Made by a program: the position numbers and the translations under genes. This document shows, piece by piece, positions 1 to 5,903 of a stretch of 12,519 nucleotides of DNA. Numbering within the stretch: the stretch's first letter is position 1; each line of letters starts with the position of its first letter. Under the pieces are notes generated by a model. It saw nothing but the letters and a program-made list of their open reading frames with translations, was not told the origin of the DNA and did no database searches. The DNA comes from DASZZV01 sp035544835 (GTDB lineage Bacteria; Acidobacteriota; Thermoanaerobaculia; Gp7-AA8), in contig DASZZV010000083.1 in the NCBI GenBank assembly GCA_035544835.1, positions 1-12,519 of the forward strand. Direction: 5' to 3'.

Positions 1-34
1 CGGCAAGGGGAGCGAGCGTTCCAGCGATTCATGA
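1..34 (+). CDS. 3' end of an upstream gene (partial, tentative)
   Basis: An open frame enters from the left edge and stops at TGA 32-34, giving the C-terminal residues GKGSERSSDS. The stop overlaps the ATG of the PASTA gene in an ATGA arrangement, the same junction used at 834-837 and 2303-2306, which is the main support. Ten residues are too few to identify the product. From remembered gene order in related bacteria, a 16S rRNA methyltransferase (rsmB/sun) or another translation gene would not be surprising, but the sequence does not show this. Confidence 0.4.
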   Translation, partial: GKGSERSSDS

Positions 35-837
35 GAGTACGAGGGTGTATCGGTAATCTTGTCTACCTCGGCGTTCTCACTATCATTTTTGCCTTCAGCT
101 CCTACTTCTGGTTCACCTATTTCGTTCATGGCAAATCGATCGAGACTCCGAAACTCATAGGACGGACGATCTCTGAAGCGAAGGCGCTGGGCTCGGATGT
201 GGGCCTCGTGGTGCTGGTCGACAATTCGAAGGACCGTCATGCTGACAAGGTTCCTGTCGGCTCGGTGGTGTGGCAGAACAGAGCGCCCGGCGACTCGATC
301 AAGCGACGCACGCGACTCTATGTCGGGCAGAGTCTGGGGCCGCTGGTACTGAGTGTTCCCGACCTCACGGGCCAGTCCGCTCGGACCGCCGTCTTGCGCT
401 TCGGGCAGCGAAATCTGAAACTAGGGGACGTTTCATACGTCGAAGATCCAGCGGGCAAGAACGTGGTGGGCGAAGATCCGCCCGCCGGGACCGTGGTTCA
501 GGGGCAGACTCCGGTCTCGCTGCTCGTCGCGTATCCTCCTCTTCCACGGGAGTTCGTCATGCCCGACCTGATCGATCATCAACTCGACGAGGCGCGGCAT
601 GCGCTCGAGAATCACCGTATCAATGTTTCGAACGTTCGTTTTGAGTCTTATCCAGGGATTGCCGATGGCAGGATCATCCGGCAGTTTCCTCTTCCTGGCT
701 TTCCGGTAAGCCAGGGAGAATCGATCAGCCTCGTTGTGAGTAAGGCAGACGCGGGGGTACCGGACGCGAATGCTCCACCCGTCCCGGCGGCGGAAGCGCC
801 AGCAACACAGACCGTACCAGCAGGACCAAAAACATGA
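31..837 (+). CDS. Single-pass membrane protein with three PASTA domains
   Basis: The 268-residue protein has a short basic N-terminus (MRVRG) and one hydrophobic segment at about residues 10-31. Three PASTA-type repeats follow at about 37-102, 106-168 and 174-238, each with a P-x-L-x-G/D-type opening, a helix and a late P-x-G-x-x-V/I turn. A short Ala/Pro-rich tail ends the protein. The topology is N-in, with the PASTA domains in the periplasm. PASTA domains are known from serine/threonine kinases and penicillin-binding proteins, where they bind cell-wall fragments or act as spacers. There is no kinase or transpeptidase domain here, so a structural or wall-binding role is inferred only. The start overlaps the preceding stop (ATGA), and the stop overlaps the rpe start in the same way, so it is translationally coupled on both sides. 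The domain call is firm; the function is unknown. Confidence 0.85.
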   Translation: MRVRGCIGNLVYLGVLTIIFAFSSYFWFTYFVHGKSIETPKLIGRTISEAKALGSDVGLVVLVDNSKDRHADKVPVGSVVWQNRAPGDSIKRRTRLYVGQSLGPLVLSVPDLTGQSARTAVLRFGQRNLKLGDVSYVEDPAGKNVVGEDPPAGTVVQGQTPVSLLVAYPPLPREFVMPDLIDHQLDEARHALENHRINVSNVRFESYPGIADGRIIRQFPLPGFPVSQGESISLVVSKADAGVPDANAPPVPAAEAPATQTVPAGPKT

Positions 838-1508
838 AGAGAGTACAGATTGCGCCATCGATTCTTTCCGCGGACTTCTCGAGACTGGGCGAGGAGTTGA
901 AGTCGGTTGTCGACGCCGGGGCCGACCTCGTTCACCTCGACGTCATGGACGGCCACTTCGTACCCAACATCACCATTGGCCCGGCCGTTATCAAGGCGCT
1001 GCGAAAAACCAGCGACATCACCTTCGACTGTCACCTCATGATTTCCGAGCCGCAGCGGTATATTGACGCTTTCATCGATGCCGGTGCCAATATGATCTCG
1101 GTTCACATCGAGACCGAGCCGCATCTCCAGCGCGCGCTGTCTCAGATCCGCGCCGGTGGGGCAAAGGCCGGCGTCGCGGTCAACCCCGCCACCTCGGCCG
1201 ACGCGCTCACCGACCTGTACGAGTTCTGCGACTTCATTCTGGTCATGAGCGTGAACCCCGGATTCGGCGGGCAAAAGTTTATTGAGCCTGCCCTCAAGAA
1301 GATTTCCCGTATCGCCGCGGCCATCCGGGAACGCAACCTCGTCATCCCCATCGAGGTCGACGGAGGCATCGATCCGGTGACCGCGCCGGCAGTAGTCCGG
1401 GCCGGGGCGGAAATACTCGTGGCCGGTTCCGCGGTCTTCAACCATAAGGATCGCGCCGAAGCGATCCGCAACCTAAGAAATGCAACGAGCTCAGCGCTCT
1501 TGGTCTAA
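834..1508 (+). CDS. rpe: Ribulose-phosphate 3-epimerase
   Basis: This cytosolic enzyme interconverts D-ribulose 5-phosphate and D-xylulose 5-phosphate in the pentose phosphate pathway (and the Calvin cycle where present). The 224-residue length is standard for this TIM barrel. The family signatures are in order: IAPSILSADF at residues 6-15, VHLDVMDGHFVPN at 33-45, DCHLMI at 65-70, VMSVNPGFGGQKF at 137-149, EVDGGI at 174-179 and VAGSAVF at 196-202. The expected metal ligands and acid/base residues are present: His34, Asp36, His67 and Asp176. The ATG at 834 overlaps the stop of the PASTA gene (ATGA), so translation is probably coupled. The next gene starts 12 bp downstream. Nothing appears degenerate. 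Confidence 0.97.
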   Translation: MKRVQIAPSILSADFSRLGEELKSVVDAGADLVHLDVMDGHFVPNITIGPAVIKALRKTSDITFDCHLMISEPQRYIDAFIDAGANMISVHIETEPHLQRALSQIRAGGAKAGVAVNPATSADALTDLYEFCDFILVMSVNPGFGGQKFIEPALKKISRIAAAIRERNLVIPIEVDGGIDPVTAPAVVRAGAEILVAGSAVFNHKDRAEAIRNLRNATSSALLV

Positions 1509-1520
1509 ACGGAGGCCCTT
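1509..1520 (+). promoter_or_regulatory. Shine-Dalgarno for the TTG start of the bamD-like gene
   Basis: GGAGG at 1511-1515 lies 5 bp before TTG 1521. The strong site decides the choice of this rare start codon: the frame then opens directly with a basic, hydrophobic lipoprotein signal, and the only in-frame ATG codons fall well inside the mature protein. Confidence 0.8.
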
Positions 1521-2306
1521 TTGAAACTCAAGTCACTTCTGGCGGTTCTGGTGTTCACGATCGCCGCAACAGCCTGCCATTCGGGACAGAAGCCGGTTCG
1601 TCCGCGCGTGGTCGTGCCGAAGGAATTCCTAAACCTTTCCAAGGAAGAGATCTTCAAGAAAGGGGAGGCCCTCTATCAGCAGAAGAAGTACCCCAAGGCA
1701 CGCTCATACTTCTCCAACGTCTACGAGAACTTCCCGAACGATCCGCTGGGACGCCGGAGTCTTCTGCGGATCGCCGACACGTTCTACATGCAGGGCGATT
1801 CGGTGAATCTCGTCGACGCTCAGTACAAGTACCGCGATTTCATCAACCGCTATCCCGGCTCTGAATTCGCCGACTACGCGCTCTTCCAGATTGCCAACGT
1901 TTCTTTCAAGCAACTCGAGAAACCAGACCGCGATCAGACCAAAACCCGCGAGGCAGTTCAGAAGTACCGCGAGATGATCCAGGCCTATCCGAAGAGTCCA
2001 TACCGGGTCGAGGCTGACGCGAAGCTGCAGAAAGCGCAGGACCGTCTGGCGCAGCACGAACATGTCGTGGCCCGTTTCTACATGAAGCGGGGCGACCGAA
2101 GCGCTGCCATTCTGAGGCTGAACGCGCTGGTTCAGGATTACCCGAATTACGGGCACCGCGACGAGGTCTTTTACGACCTCGGCTCCTCACTCGATGCGCT
2201 GGGGCGTAAAGGGGAAGCGCGCCTCTATTACGAACGGGTTGTCAGTGAATTTCCCAAGAGCGATCTAGTCGGCAAAGCCAAAGAGAAGTTGCAGACCAAG
2301 GCATGA
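1521..2306 (+). CDS. bamD: BamD-like outer-membrane assembly lipoprotein
   Basis: The 261-residue protein starts with a lipoprotein signal: MKLK, a hydrophobic stretch, and a lipobox ending ATAC, which puts the lipidated cysteine at residue 19. His at +2 is not the inner-membrane-retention Asp, so outer-membrane sorting is expected. The mature part is all-helical and TPR-like. It contains EEIFKKGEALYQQKKYPKARSYF near residues 42-64, a second block with FINRYPGSEFADYALFQIA, a third with YREMIQAYPKSPYRVEADAKL, and a last repeat ending in RVVSEFPKSDLVGKAKEKL. Order and length fit the YfiO/BamD family, whose members hold the BAM complex that folds outer-membrane beta-barrels. The TTG start is supported by GGAGG upstream. 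The stop overlaps the next gene's ATG. The family assignment is good; proof of a true BamD role would need partner data. Confidence 0.85.
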   Translation: MKLKSLLAVLVFTIAATACHSGQKPVRPRVVVPKEFLNLSKEEIFKKGEALYQQKKYPKARSYFSNVYENFPNDPLGRRSLLRIADTFYMQGDSVNLVDAQYKYRDFINRYPGSEFADYALFQIANVSFKQLEKPDRDQTKTREAVQKYREMIQAYPKSPYRVEADAKLQKAQDRLAQHEHVVARFYMKRGDRSAAILRLNALVQDYPNYGHRDEVFYDLGSSLDALGRKGEARLYYERVVSEFPKSDLVGKAKEKLQTKA

Positions 2307-3043
2307 GACGAACGCTGATCGCTCTGGCCTGCCTCGCTGCAGCTTCGTGCGCTTCGAAAGCTGCCGATGAGGTTCCGGTGACCCCGATATCGGCGCCATC
2401 GGTTCAGGTTTCGCCATCCGACGACGGGCGCATCGCCGAACAGCAGACCGTCATCAACGAGCTCCTCGATCGCATCGAAGTGATGAACGCGCGCATCCAG
2501 CGGCTCGAGAGTGGTGCTCCCGCGCAGGTGACCGAAAGGGTGGCCGAGGCACCAGCACCAGCAGGCGGGGTGGTCCGGGCATCAGCTCCGCCAGTGGCGG
2601 AGACATCGCCCTCTCCCGAGATGGCGGCAGACGGTTCAGGCACTACAGCATCGCGCCTCGCCGGTGCCGAGCTCGCCGACCATTACAGAGCTGCCCTGGC
2701 GCTATACGGAAAGGGACGATTCCAGGACGCCCGCCAGGCCTTCCAGCAGGTCTTCGCGTCTGATCCGAACGGCGAGCTGGCCGACAATGCTTTGTATTGG
2801 ATAGGTGAGACCTATTACGCTACCGGAAAGTACACCGAGGCGGTGAAGGTTTACCGGCGCATCGCCGAAGAATTCGGCGACCAGAACAAGGCTCCCGATG
2901 CCATGCTGAAGATTGGTCTGTCCTATGAAAAGAGTGGAGACCTGGGATTGGCAAGGCGCGCTTTCCAGGAGCTCGTGACTCGATATCCCTACTCGTCGCC
3001 CGCCGCTACGGCGAAGCTGGAAATGAAGCGCATCAAGTATTGA
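2303..3043 (+). CDS. cpoB: CpoB/YbgF-like TPR lipoprotein
   Basis: The 246-residue protein has an N-terminal export signal ending in LAAASC, so Cys16 is the likely lipidation site. A heptad-rich stretch at about 48-70 (EQQTVINELLDRIEVMNARIQRLES) looks like the trimeric coiled coil of YbgF proteins. A low-complexity Ala/Pro/Ser linker covers about 72-118. Three TPR-type repeats run from about 125 to the end, with motifs ALYGKGRFQDARQAF, TYYATGKYTEAVKVYRRI and LSYEKSGDLGLARRAF. In E. coli, CpoB is a soluble periplasmic protein that links PBP1B and the Tol-Pal system; here a lipid anchor is predicted instead. It follows the bamD-like gene with an ATGA overlap, consistent with a shared envelope role. 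The architecture is clear; the CpoB-equivalent function is inferred. Confidence 0.83.
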   Translation: MRRTLIALACLAAASCASKAADEVPVTPISAPSVQVSPSDDGRIAEQQTVINELLDRIEVMNARIQRLESGAPAQVTERVAEAPAPAGGVVRASAPPVAETSPSPEMAADGSGTTASRLAGAELADHYRAALALYGKGRFQDARQAFQQVFASDPNGELADNALYWIGETYYATGKYTEAVKVYRRIAEEFGDQNKAPDAMLKIGLSYEKSGDLGLARRAFQELVTRYPYSSPAATAKLEMKRIKY

Positions 3044-3052
3044 GAGGCATCG

Positions 3053-3802
3053 ATGGCTGAGGAAACAGAGTCTATTGCCACGCTCCTGGCGCGCAGGGAG
3101 TACGTGCGCGCCGTTCCGCTTCTGAAGAAGGATCTCGATAAATATCCGACCAACGTGCGGATCAGGCTTCAGTACGCCGATGCGCTGGCTGGCTCAGGGA
3201 ATGTCGAGACCGCTCTCGACCAGTACGAAGCGACGTCGCGCTACTACGAAGACAACGGTCTGACAGTGCAGGCCATTGCCGTCCGAAAGAAGTCCGAGAA
3301 GCTTCGTGCCGCTCAGGCTGCTGCGCATCCACCTCCCGCCCCGGTGGTTGAGGAACGCCGCCCGGTTCCCAAGAGCCCATTATTCGAGCACCTGTCCGAG
3401 GAAGAACGAGAGGCCGTGGTACGAGAGATGATCCTCGAGCAATTCGACGAGGGCGATATCGTCATTACCGAGGGTGAAGTTGGATCGTCGCTCTATGTGA
3501 TGGTCTCCGGTGAGGTGAAGGTCTTCAGCCGCGGGCCAAAGGGCGACAATGTCTACCTCGCCAAACTAGGAGAAGGCGATTTTTTCGGAGAGGTGAGCAT
3601 CCTGACGGGGAGGCCACGGACTGCGACGATTACCGCTTCGCAGCGTTCTGAGCTTCTTCGGCTCGACAAGGAGAAGCTAGACGACATCGTGGTCAAGCAT
3701 CCTCGAGTCAAGGAAATCCTGGATGCCTTCTACAAGAGACGCGCGAGCCATACGGTTGAGGCGATGATCGAAACGCTGCGCCAGAAAAAGGGAAGTAGCT
3801 GA
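3053..3802 (+). CDS. TPR-like plus cyclic-nucleotide-binding domain protein without a DNA-binding domain
   Basis: The 249-residue protein has no signal peptide. Residues 6-86 form helical TPR-like hairpins (LARREYVRAVPLLKKDLDKYP, then IRLQYADALAGSGNVETALDQYEATSRYY). A Pro-rich linker at 93-107 leads to a cyclic-nucleotide-binding fold at about 108-230. The phosphate-binding cassette is intact, with FGE at 178-180 and PRTAT at 188-192. Glu180 and Arg189 occupy the positions that bind ribose and cyclic phosphate in known cNMP receptors. Only about 20 residues follow the fold, so there is no Crp-type helix-turn-helix. The protein is therefore more likely a protein-protein effector than a transcription factor. 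The preceding stop and an AGAGG site at 3043-3047 lie just upstream of the ATG. The def gene begins directly after its stop. Ligand and partner are unknown. Confidence 0.85.
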   Translation: MAEETESIATLLARREYVRAVPLLKKDLDKYPTNVRIRLQYADALAGSGNVETALDQYEATSRYYEDNGLTVQAIAVRKKSEKLRAAQAAAHPPPAPVVEERRPVPKSPLFEHLSEEEREAVVREMILEQFDEGDIVITEGEVGSSLYVMVSGEVKVFSRGPKGDNVYLAKLGEGDFFGEVSILTGRPRTATITASQRSELLRLDKEKLDDIVVKHPRVKEILDAFYKRRASHTVEAMIETLRQKKGSS

Positions 3803-4315
3803 ATGGCAGTATTACCCATCAGAAAGTACGGTGACCCGGTTCTGCGCGAGCGCACGACCGAGGTCACAGAGTTTGACGAAGCGCTTCAGAAGCTCATCGA
3901 CGACATGGTCCAGACGATGTATGCGGCCCCGGGCGTGGGTCTGGCCGCGAACCAGATCGGCGTCGGGAAGCGGCTGATGGTCATCGATCTGAGCGTCGGG
4001 GCCCGCCCCGAGGAACTTCACGTCATGATCAATCCGAACATCGTCGAATCTGAAGGAGAGATCACCGAGGAAGAGGGTTGCCTGTCGATTCCCGACTTCG
4101 TGGAGATCGTCACTCGGCCCGAGCGGGTGCTGGTCAGGTACCTCGATCAGCACGGCAAGGAAAAGGAAATGTGGGGCGACGGACTCATGGCTCGCGCCAT
4201 CTGCCACGAGGTCGATCATCTGGACGGCACTCTGTTCGTTGATTACCTGCGAGGCTTCAAGAAGGAACGGATCCTGAAAAAGATCCAGAAGTTCATCAAG
4301 TCCGGGCAGTGGTGA
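3803..4315 (+). CDS. def: Peptide deformylase
   Basis: This enzyme removes the formyl group from the N-terminal methionine of nascent proteins in the cytosol. All three family motifs are present in 170 residues: GVGLAANQ at 44-51, EGCLS at 91-95 and HEVDH at 135-139. The metal ligands are thus Cys93, His135 and His139, and the catalytic base is Glu136. The length and the HEVDHLDG form match the common bacterial type. The ATG follows the TGA of the previous gene with no spacer (TGAATG), which suggests translational coupling. It is the last gene of the first operon; immediately after its stop, 7-bp repeats and the palindromic element begin. In many bacteria def sits beside fmt. Here fmt is not in the window but may lie upstream of the PASTA gene. 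Confidence 0.97.
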   Translation: MAVLPIRKYGDPVLRERTTEVTEFDEALQKLIDDMVQTMYAAPGVGLAANQIGVGKRLMVIDLSVGARPEELHVMINPNIVESEGEITEEEGCLSIPDFVEIVTRPERVLVRYLDQHGKEKEMWGDGLMARAICHEVDHLDGTLFVDYLRGFKKERILKKIQKFIKSGQW

Positions 4316-4316
4316 G

Positions 4317-4337
4317 GAAGGCAGATGTCAGATGTCA
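4317..4337 (+). repeat. 7-bp tandem repeats just after the def stop codon
   Basis: Three consecutive heptamers read GAAGGCA, GATGTCA, GATGTCA, starting two bases after the TGA of def. They form the left flank of the palindromic element. Heptamers on the right flank (4482-4509) appear as related units in the opposite orientation: TCTGACA there is close to the reverse complement of the unit here. Confidence 0.7.
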
Positions 4338-4342
4338 GACTG

Positions 4343-4477
4343 TGTCATCCCGAGCCGCAGCGAGGGATCTGGGCGGGGGCCTCGACCCTATGGCGCCGCG
4401 CACAATCGACCGTGATGCCTTGGACTCGAGACCGCAAGGCCCCCGCCCAGATCCCTCGCTCGACGCTCGGGATGACA
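4343..4477. repeat. 135-bp MITE-like palindromic repeat element, copy 1
   Basis: The element starts with TGTCATCC and ends with its complement GGATGACA. The terminal arms (4343-4382 and 4437-4477) pair over about 40 bp with a few mismatches and a small gap around the CGAGC region. Both arms carry GAGGGATCTGGGCGGGGGC on their inner side. The 54-bp centre does not pair strongly. Read on the minus strand, the first 96 bp line up without gaps with 12424-12519; by hand count 80 of 96 positions agree, including the non-palindromic centre. No ORF inside is convincing. A non-autonomous mobile or REP-like element is the likeliest explanation. As RNA it would form a long hairpin that could end or stabilise the def transcript, but there is no T-tract. 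Confidence 0.82.
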
Positions 4478-4481
4478 CCGA

Positions 4482-4509
4482 TCTGACATCTGCTTTCTGC
4501 CTTCTGCTT
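4482..4509 (+). repeat. 7-bp tandem repeats (TCTGNNN units)
   Basis: Four consecutive heptamers read TCTGACA, TCTGCTT, TCTGCCT, TCTGCTT. They connect the palindromic element to the ribosome binding site of the next gene. The period is the same as at 4317-4337 and 6741-6768. Confidence 0.75.
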
Positions 4510-4513
4510 TCCC

Positions 4514-4520
4514 AAAGGAG
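4514..4520 (+). promoter_or_regulatory. Shine-Dalgarno of the flavoprotein gene
   Basis: AAAGGAG lies 8 bp upstream of ATG 4529 and fixes that start. It sits directly after the TCTG heptamers. Confidence 0.75.
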
Positions 4521-4528
4521 CTGCATCA

Positions 4529-5170
4529 ATGTCGATGACCGCAACGGTGAGCGAGGTATCGGAGCTCGCAAAAGACATCATGCAGCTGACCATCGCCTTC
4601 CCGAATCGCGACTTCCGCTTTGCTCCCGGGCAATACGTCAACGTCCGTTTCCCCGGAGATGTCTCCCGTGCCTACAGCGTCGCTTCGGCCCCACAGCGGC
4701 CCGAGGCGGTGCAGATCTGTATTCGACTGGGTACTGGCGCCGGTTCGAATGCCTTGCGACAGCTCAAGACTGGCGATCGTCTCGAGGTCGATGGTCCGTT
4801 GGGCGATTTCATTCTTCCCGAGGGAGATAATCGCCGAGTCGTTTTGATCGCCGGCGGGACGGGAGTTGCGCCGGTTCGCAGCATCGTCCTGCACATGCTG
4901 GCAGTCGAAGATGGTCGTCAGATCCTGGTGTTGTTTGATGATCAGGATGCGGGGGATATTTACGCGGCCGATCTCGACCCGCTTGGCCGATCGGGAGCGA
5001 TCATGTTGAGGAAAGGTCCGGTTGGTGAGCTCGTGGCAGGTGCCATCGATCTGATTCGCGGAGCCAGCATCATGGTGGCCGGCTTCGGTCCCTTCCTCGA
5101 CGCTGTAAAGCAGACCTTCGTTGCAGCGGATCTGCCGTACGACGACGTGGTCGTCGAATCCTTCGACTGA
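4529..5170 (+). CDS. Ferredoxin/flavodoxin-NAD(P)H reductase-type flavoprotein
   Basis: The 213-residue cytosolic protein has the two-domain FNR fold. Residues 1-100 are the FAD barrel, with the flavin motif RAYS at 47-50 followed by VASAP. The nucleotide half begins with VVLIAGGTGVAPVRSI at 104-119, where GGTGVAP is the pyrophosphate loop. No 2Fe-2S ferredoxin, globin or monooxygenase domain is fused. Two family features are weak: the usual Cys-Gly before the last strand reads VAGFGPF at 183-189 (no cysteine), and the NADP-type basic patch after the third strand reads FDDQD. Donor and acceptor specificity therefore cannot be assigned. The start is set by AAAGGAG. The gene stands alone after the palindromic element and converges on the nuclease-like gene with a 34-bp gap and no visible terminator. 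Ferredoxin-NADP reductase or a stand-alone reductase for an unlinked oxygenase are both possible. Confidence 0.85.
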   Translation: MSMTATVSEVSELAKDIMQLTIAFPNRDFRFAPGQYVNVRFPGDVSRAYSVASAPQRPEAVQICIRLGTGAGSNALRQLKTGDRLEVDGPLGDFILPEGDNRRVVLIAGGTGVAPVRSIVLHMLAVEDGRQILVLFDDQDAGDIYAADLDPLGRSGAIMLRKGPVGELVAGAIDLIRGASIMVAGFGPFLDAVKQTFVAADLPYDDVVVESFD

Positions 5171-5204
5171 TCGAGCCTTCGGAGCTGGTGGAGTATTCGC
5201 CCAA

Positions 5205-5834
5205 CTAGTTCGCGATGGAGATTCTGGTTTTGGTCTTCGACTTCACCTTCCGTGCGTCGCCGAACTTCGGCGCGTTGACGGAGTCGTCGAGCGCGATCGG
5301 TTGGCCGCTGACGGCCTGGCTGCCCCAGTTCGAGGCCCTGGAATCGGAGTTGCTCCACAGGCCTCTCTGAGAGTTCGACGCCTTGATCTGCGCCTCGCTG
5401 AACTGATCCTCATAGAAGAACTTCAATTTGGAGTCGCGGGCCGCATACCCCTCCGAGATCATTCGCTCGTTCACGAAGGCGCCGTCCTGGCGATACATGT
5501 AGGCTACCAGTCTGCCTTGCTTGTCCGGACTTGGAACGGCGCGATCGAGCTCGAGGTAAACCCAGCCTCCATTGAGCAGCTGGGTTAAGAACGCCCGGCA
5601 CAGCTGGGCCTGTTTTTGCTGCAGGGCATCGAGTCCCGCCGGCGTAACGAGGCCGAGAAGACGAACCTTGGTCTCTTTCTGTGCGAGGGTGACGACGACG
5701 TTACTGCCATCGACCACGCGCACCACTCGAGCCATCTCGGTACCGGCTGACGCGATTTGTACCGACGTGAGAAAGATGATCAGCGTTACTAGAAGATTTC
5801 TAACAGCTGTGAAGGCGATGGGGGGAAATCGCAC
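5205..5834 (-). CDS. Exported staphylococcal-nuclease-fold protein, probably catalytically inactive
   Basis: The 209-residue protein begins at a GTG codon with a signal peptide (hydrophobic core about residues 12-26, cleavage probably after ASA at 28-30). The SNase barrel spans about 33-162: VVRVVDGSNVVV, KVRLLGLVTPAG, VYLELDR, DKQGRLVAYMYRQDGAFVNERMISEGYA. Compared with staphylococcal nuclease, Arg35 (here Arg58) and Arg87 (here Arg108) are kept. The metal-site aspartates are Ser44 and Val64, and the general base Glu43 is Ala67. An active Ca-dependent nuclease is therefore unlikely; a binding role is inferred. The last 45 residues are polar and unstructured in appearance. No good Shine-Dalgarno fits the GTG (see the mini-ORF at 5844-5852). 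Another exported gene lies upstream on the same strand, 69 bp away. Confidence 0.8.
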   Translation of the reverse strand: MRFPPIAFTAVRNLLVTLIIFLTSVQIASAGTEMARVVRVVDGSNVVVTLAQKETKVRLLGLVTPAGLDALQQKQAQLCRAFLTQLLNGGWVYLELDRAVPSPDKQGRLVAYMYRQDGAFVNERMISEGYAARDSKLKFFYEDQFSEAQIKASNSQRGLWSNSDSRASNWGSQAVSGQPIALDDSVNAPKFGDARKVKSKTKTRISIAN

Positions 5835-5843
5835 GAGAAGATC

Positions 5844-5852
5844 TTAACGCAT
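5844..5852 (-). other. Two-codon mini-ORF (ATG CGT TAA) upstream of the nuclease-like gene
   Basis: On the minus strand GGAGG (5864-5860) stands 7 bp before an ATG at 5852, an ideal initiation site. The frame is ATG-CGT-TAA and then continues in phase into the GTG start at 5834, 9 bp after the stop. Either it is a real minimal leader ORF with re-initiation at GTG, or the TAA is a recent nonsense mutation or sequencing error in the original N-terminus of the nuclease-like protein. The sequence alone does not decide. Confidence 0.45.
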
Positions 5853-5855
5853 GTC

Positions 5856-5873
5856 AGTGCCTCCCTCGGCACT
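5856..5873. repeat. Small hairpin between two minus-strand genes
   Basis: AGTGCC and GGCACT form a perfect 6-bp stem around a 6-base loop. On the transcribed (minus) strand the loop and 3' arm contain GAGGGAGG, the ribosome binding site of the mini-ORF, so folding could partly hide it. No T-tract follows, so a terminator is not supported. Confidence 0.45.
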
Positions 5874-5903
5874 AACTATATTCTGGCAGGGGCCATCCGA
5901 GTG

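Noticed and set aside
648..1445. 265-codon open frame on the minus strand opposite rpe
   Set aside because: Covers the conserved rpe gene in antisense; no motif, signal or ribosome site supports it.
4309..4830. Open frame running from def through the palindromic element into the flavoprotein gene
   Set aside because: It crosses a non-coding inverted repeat and then runs out of frame inside a conserved gene; no product features.
5171..5204. Bidirectional terminator between the two convergent genes
   Set aside because: The 34-bp gap holds CTTCGG but no stem longer than about 3 bp and no T-tract on either strand.
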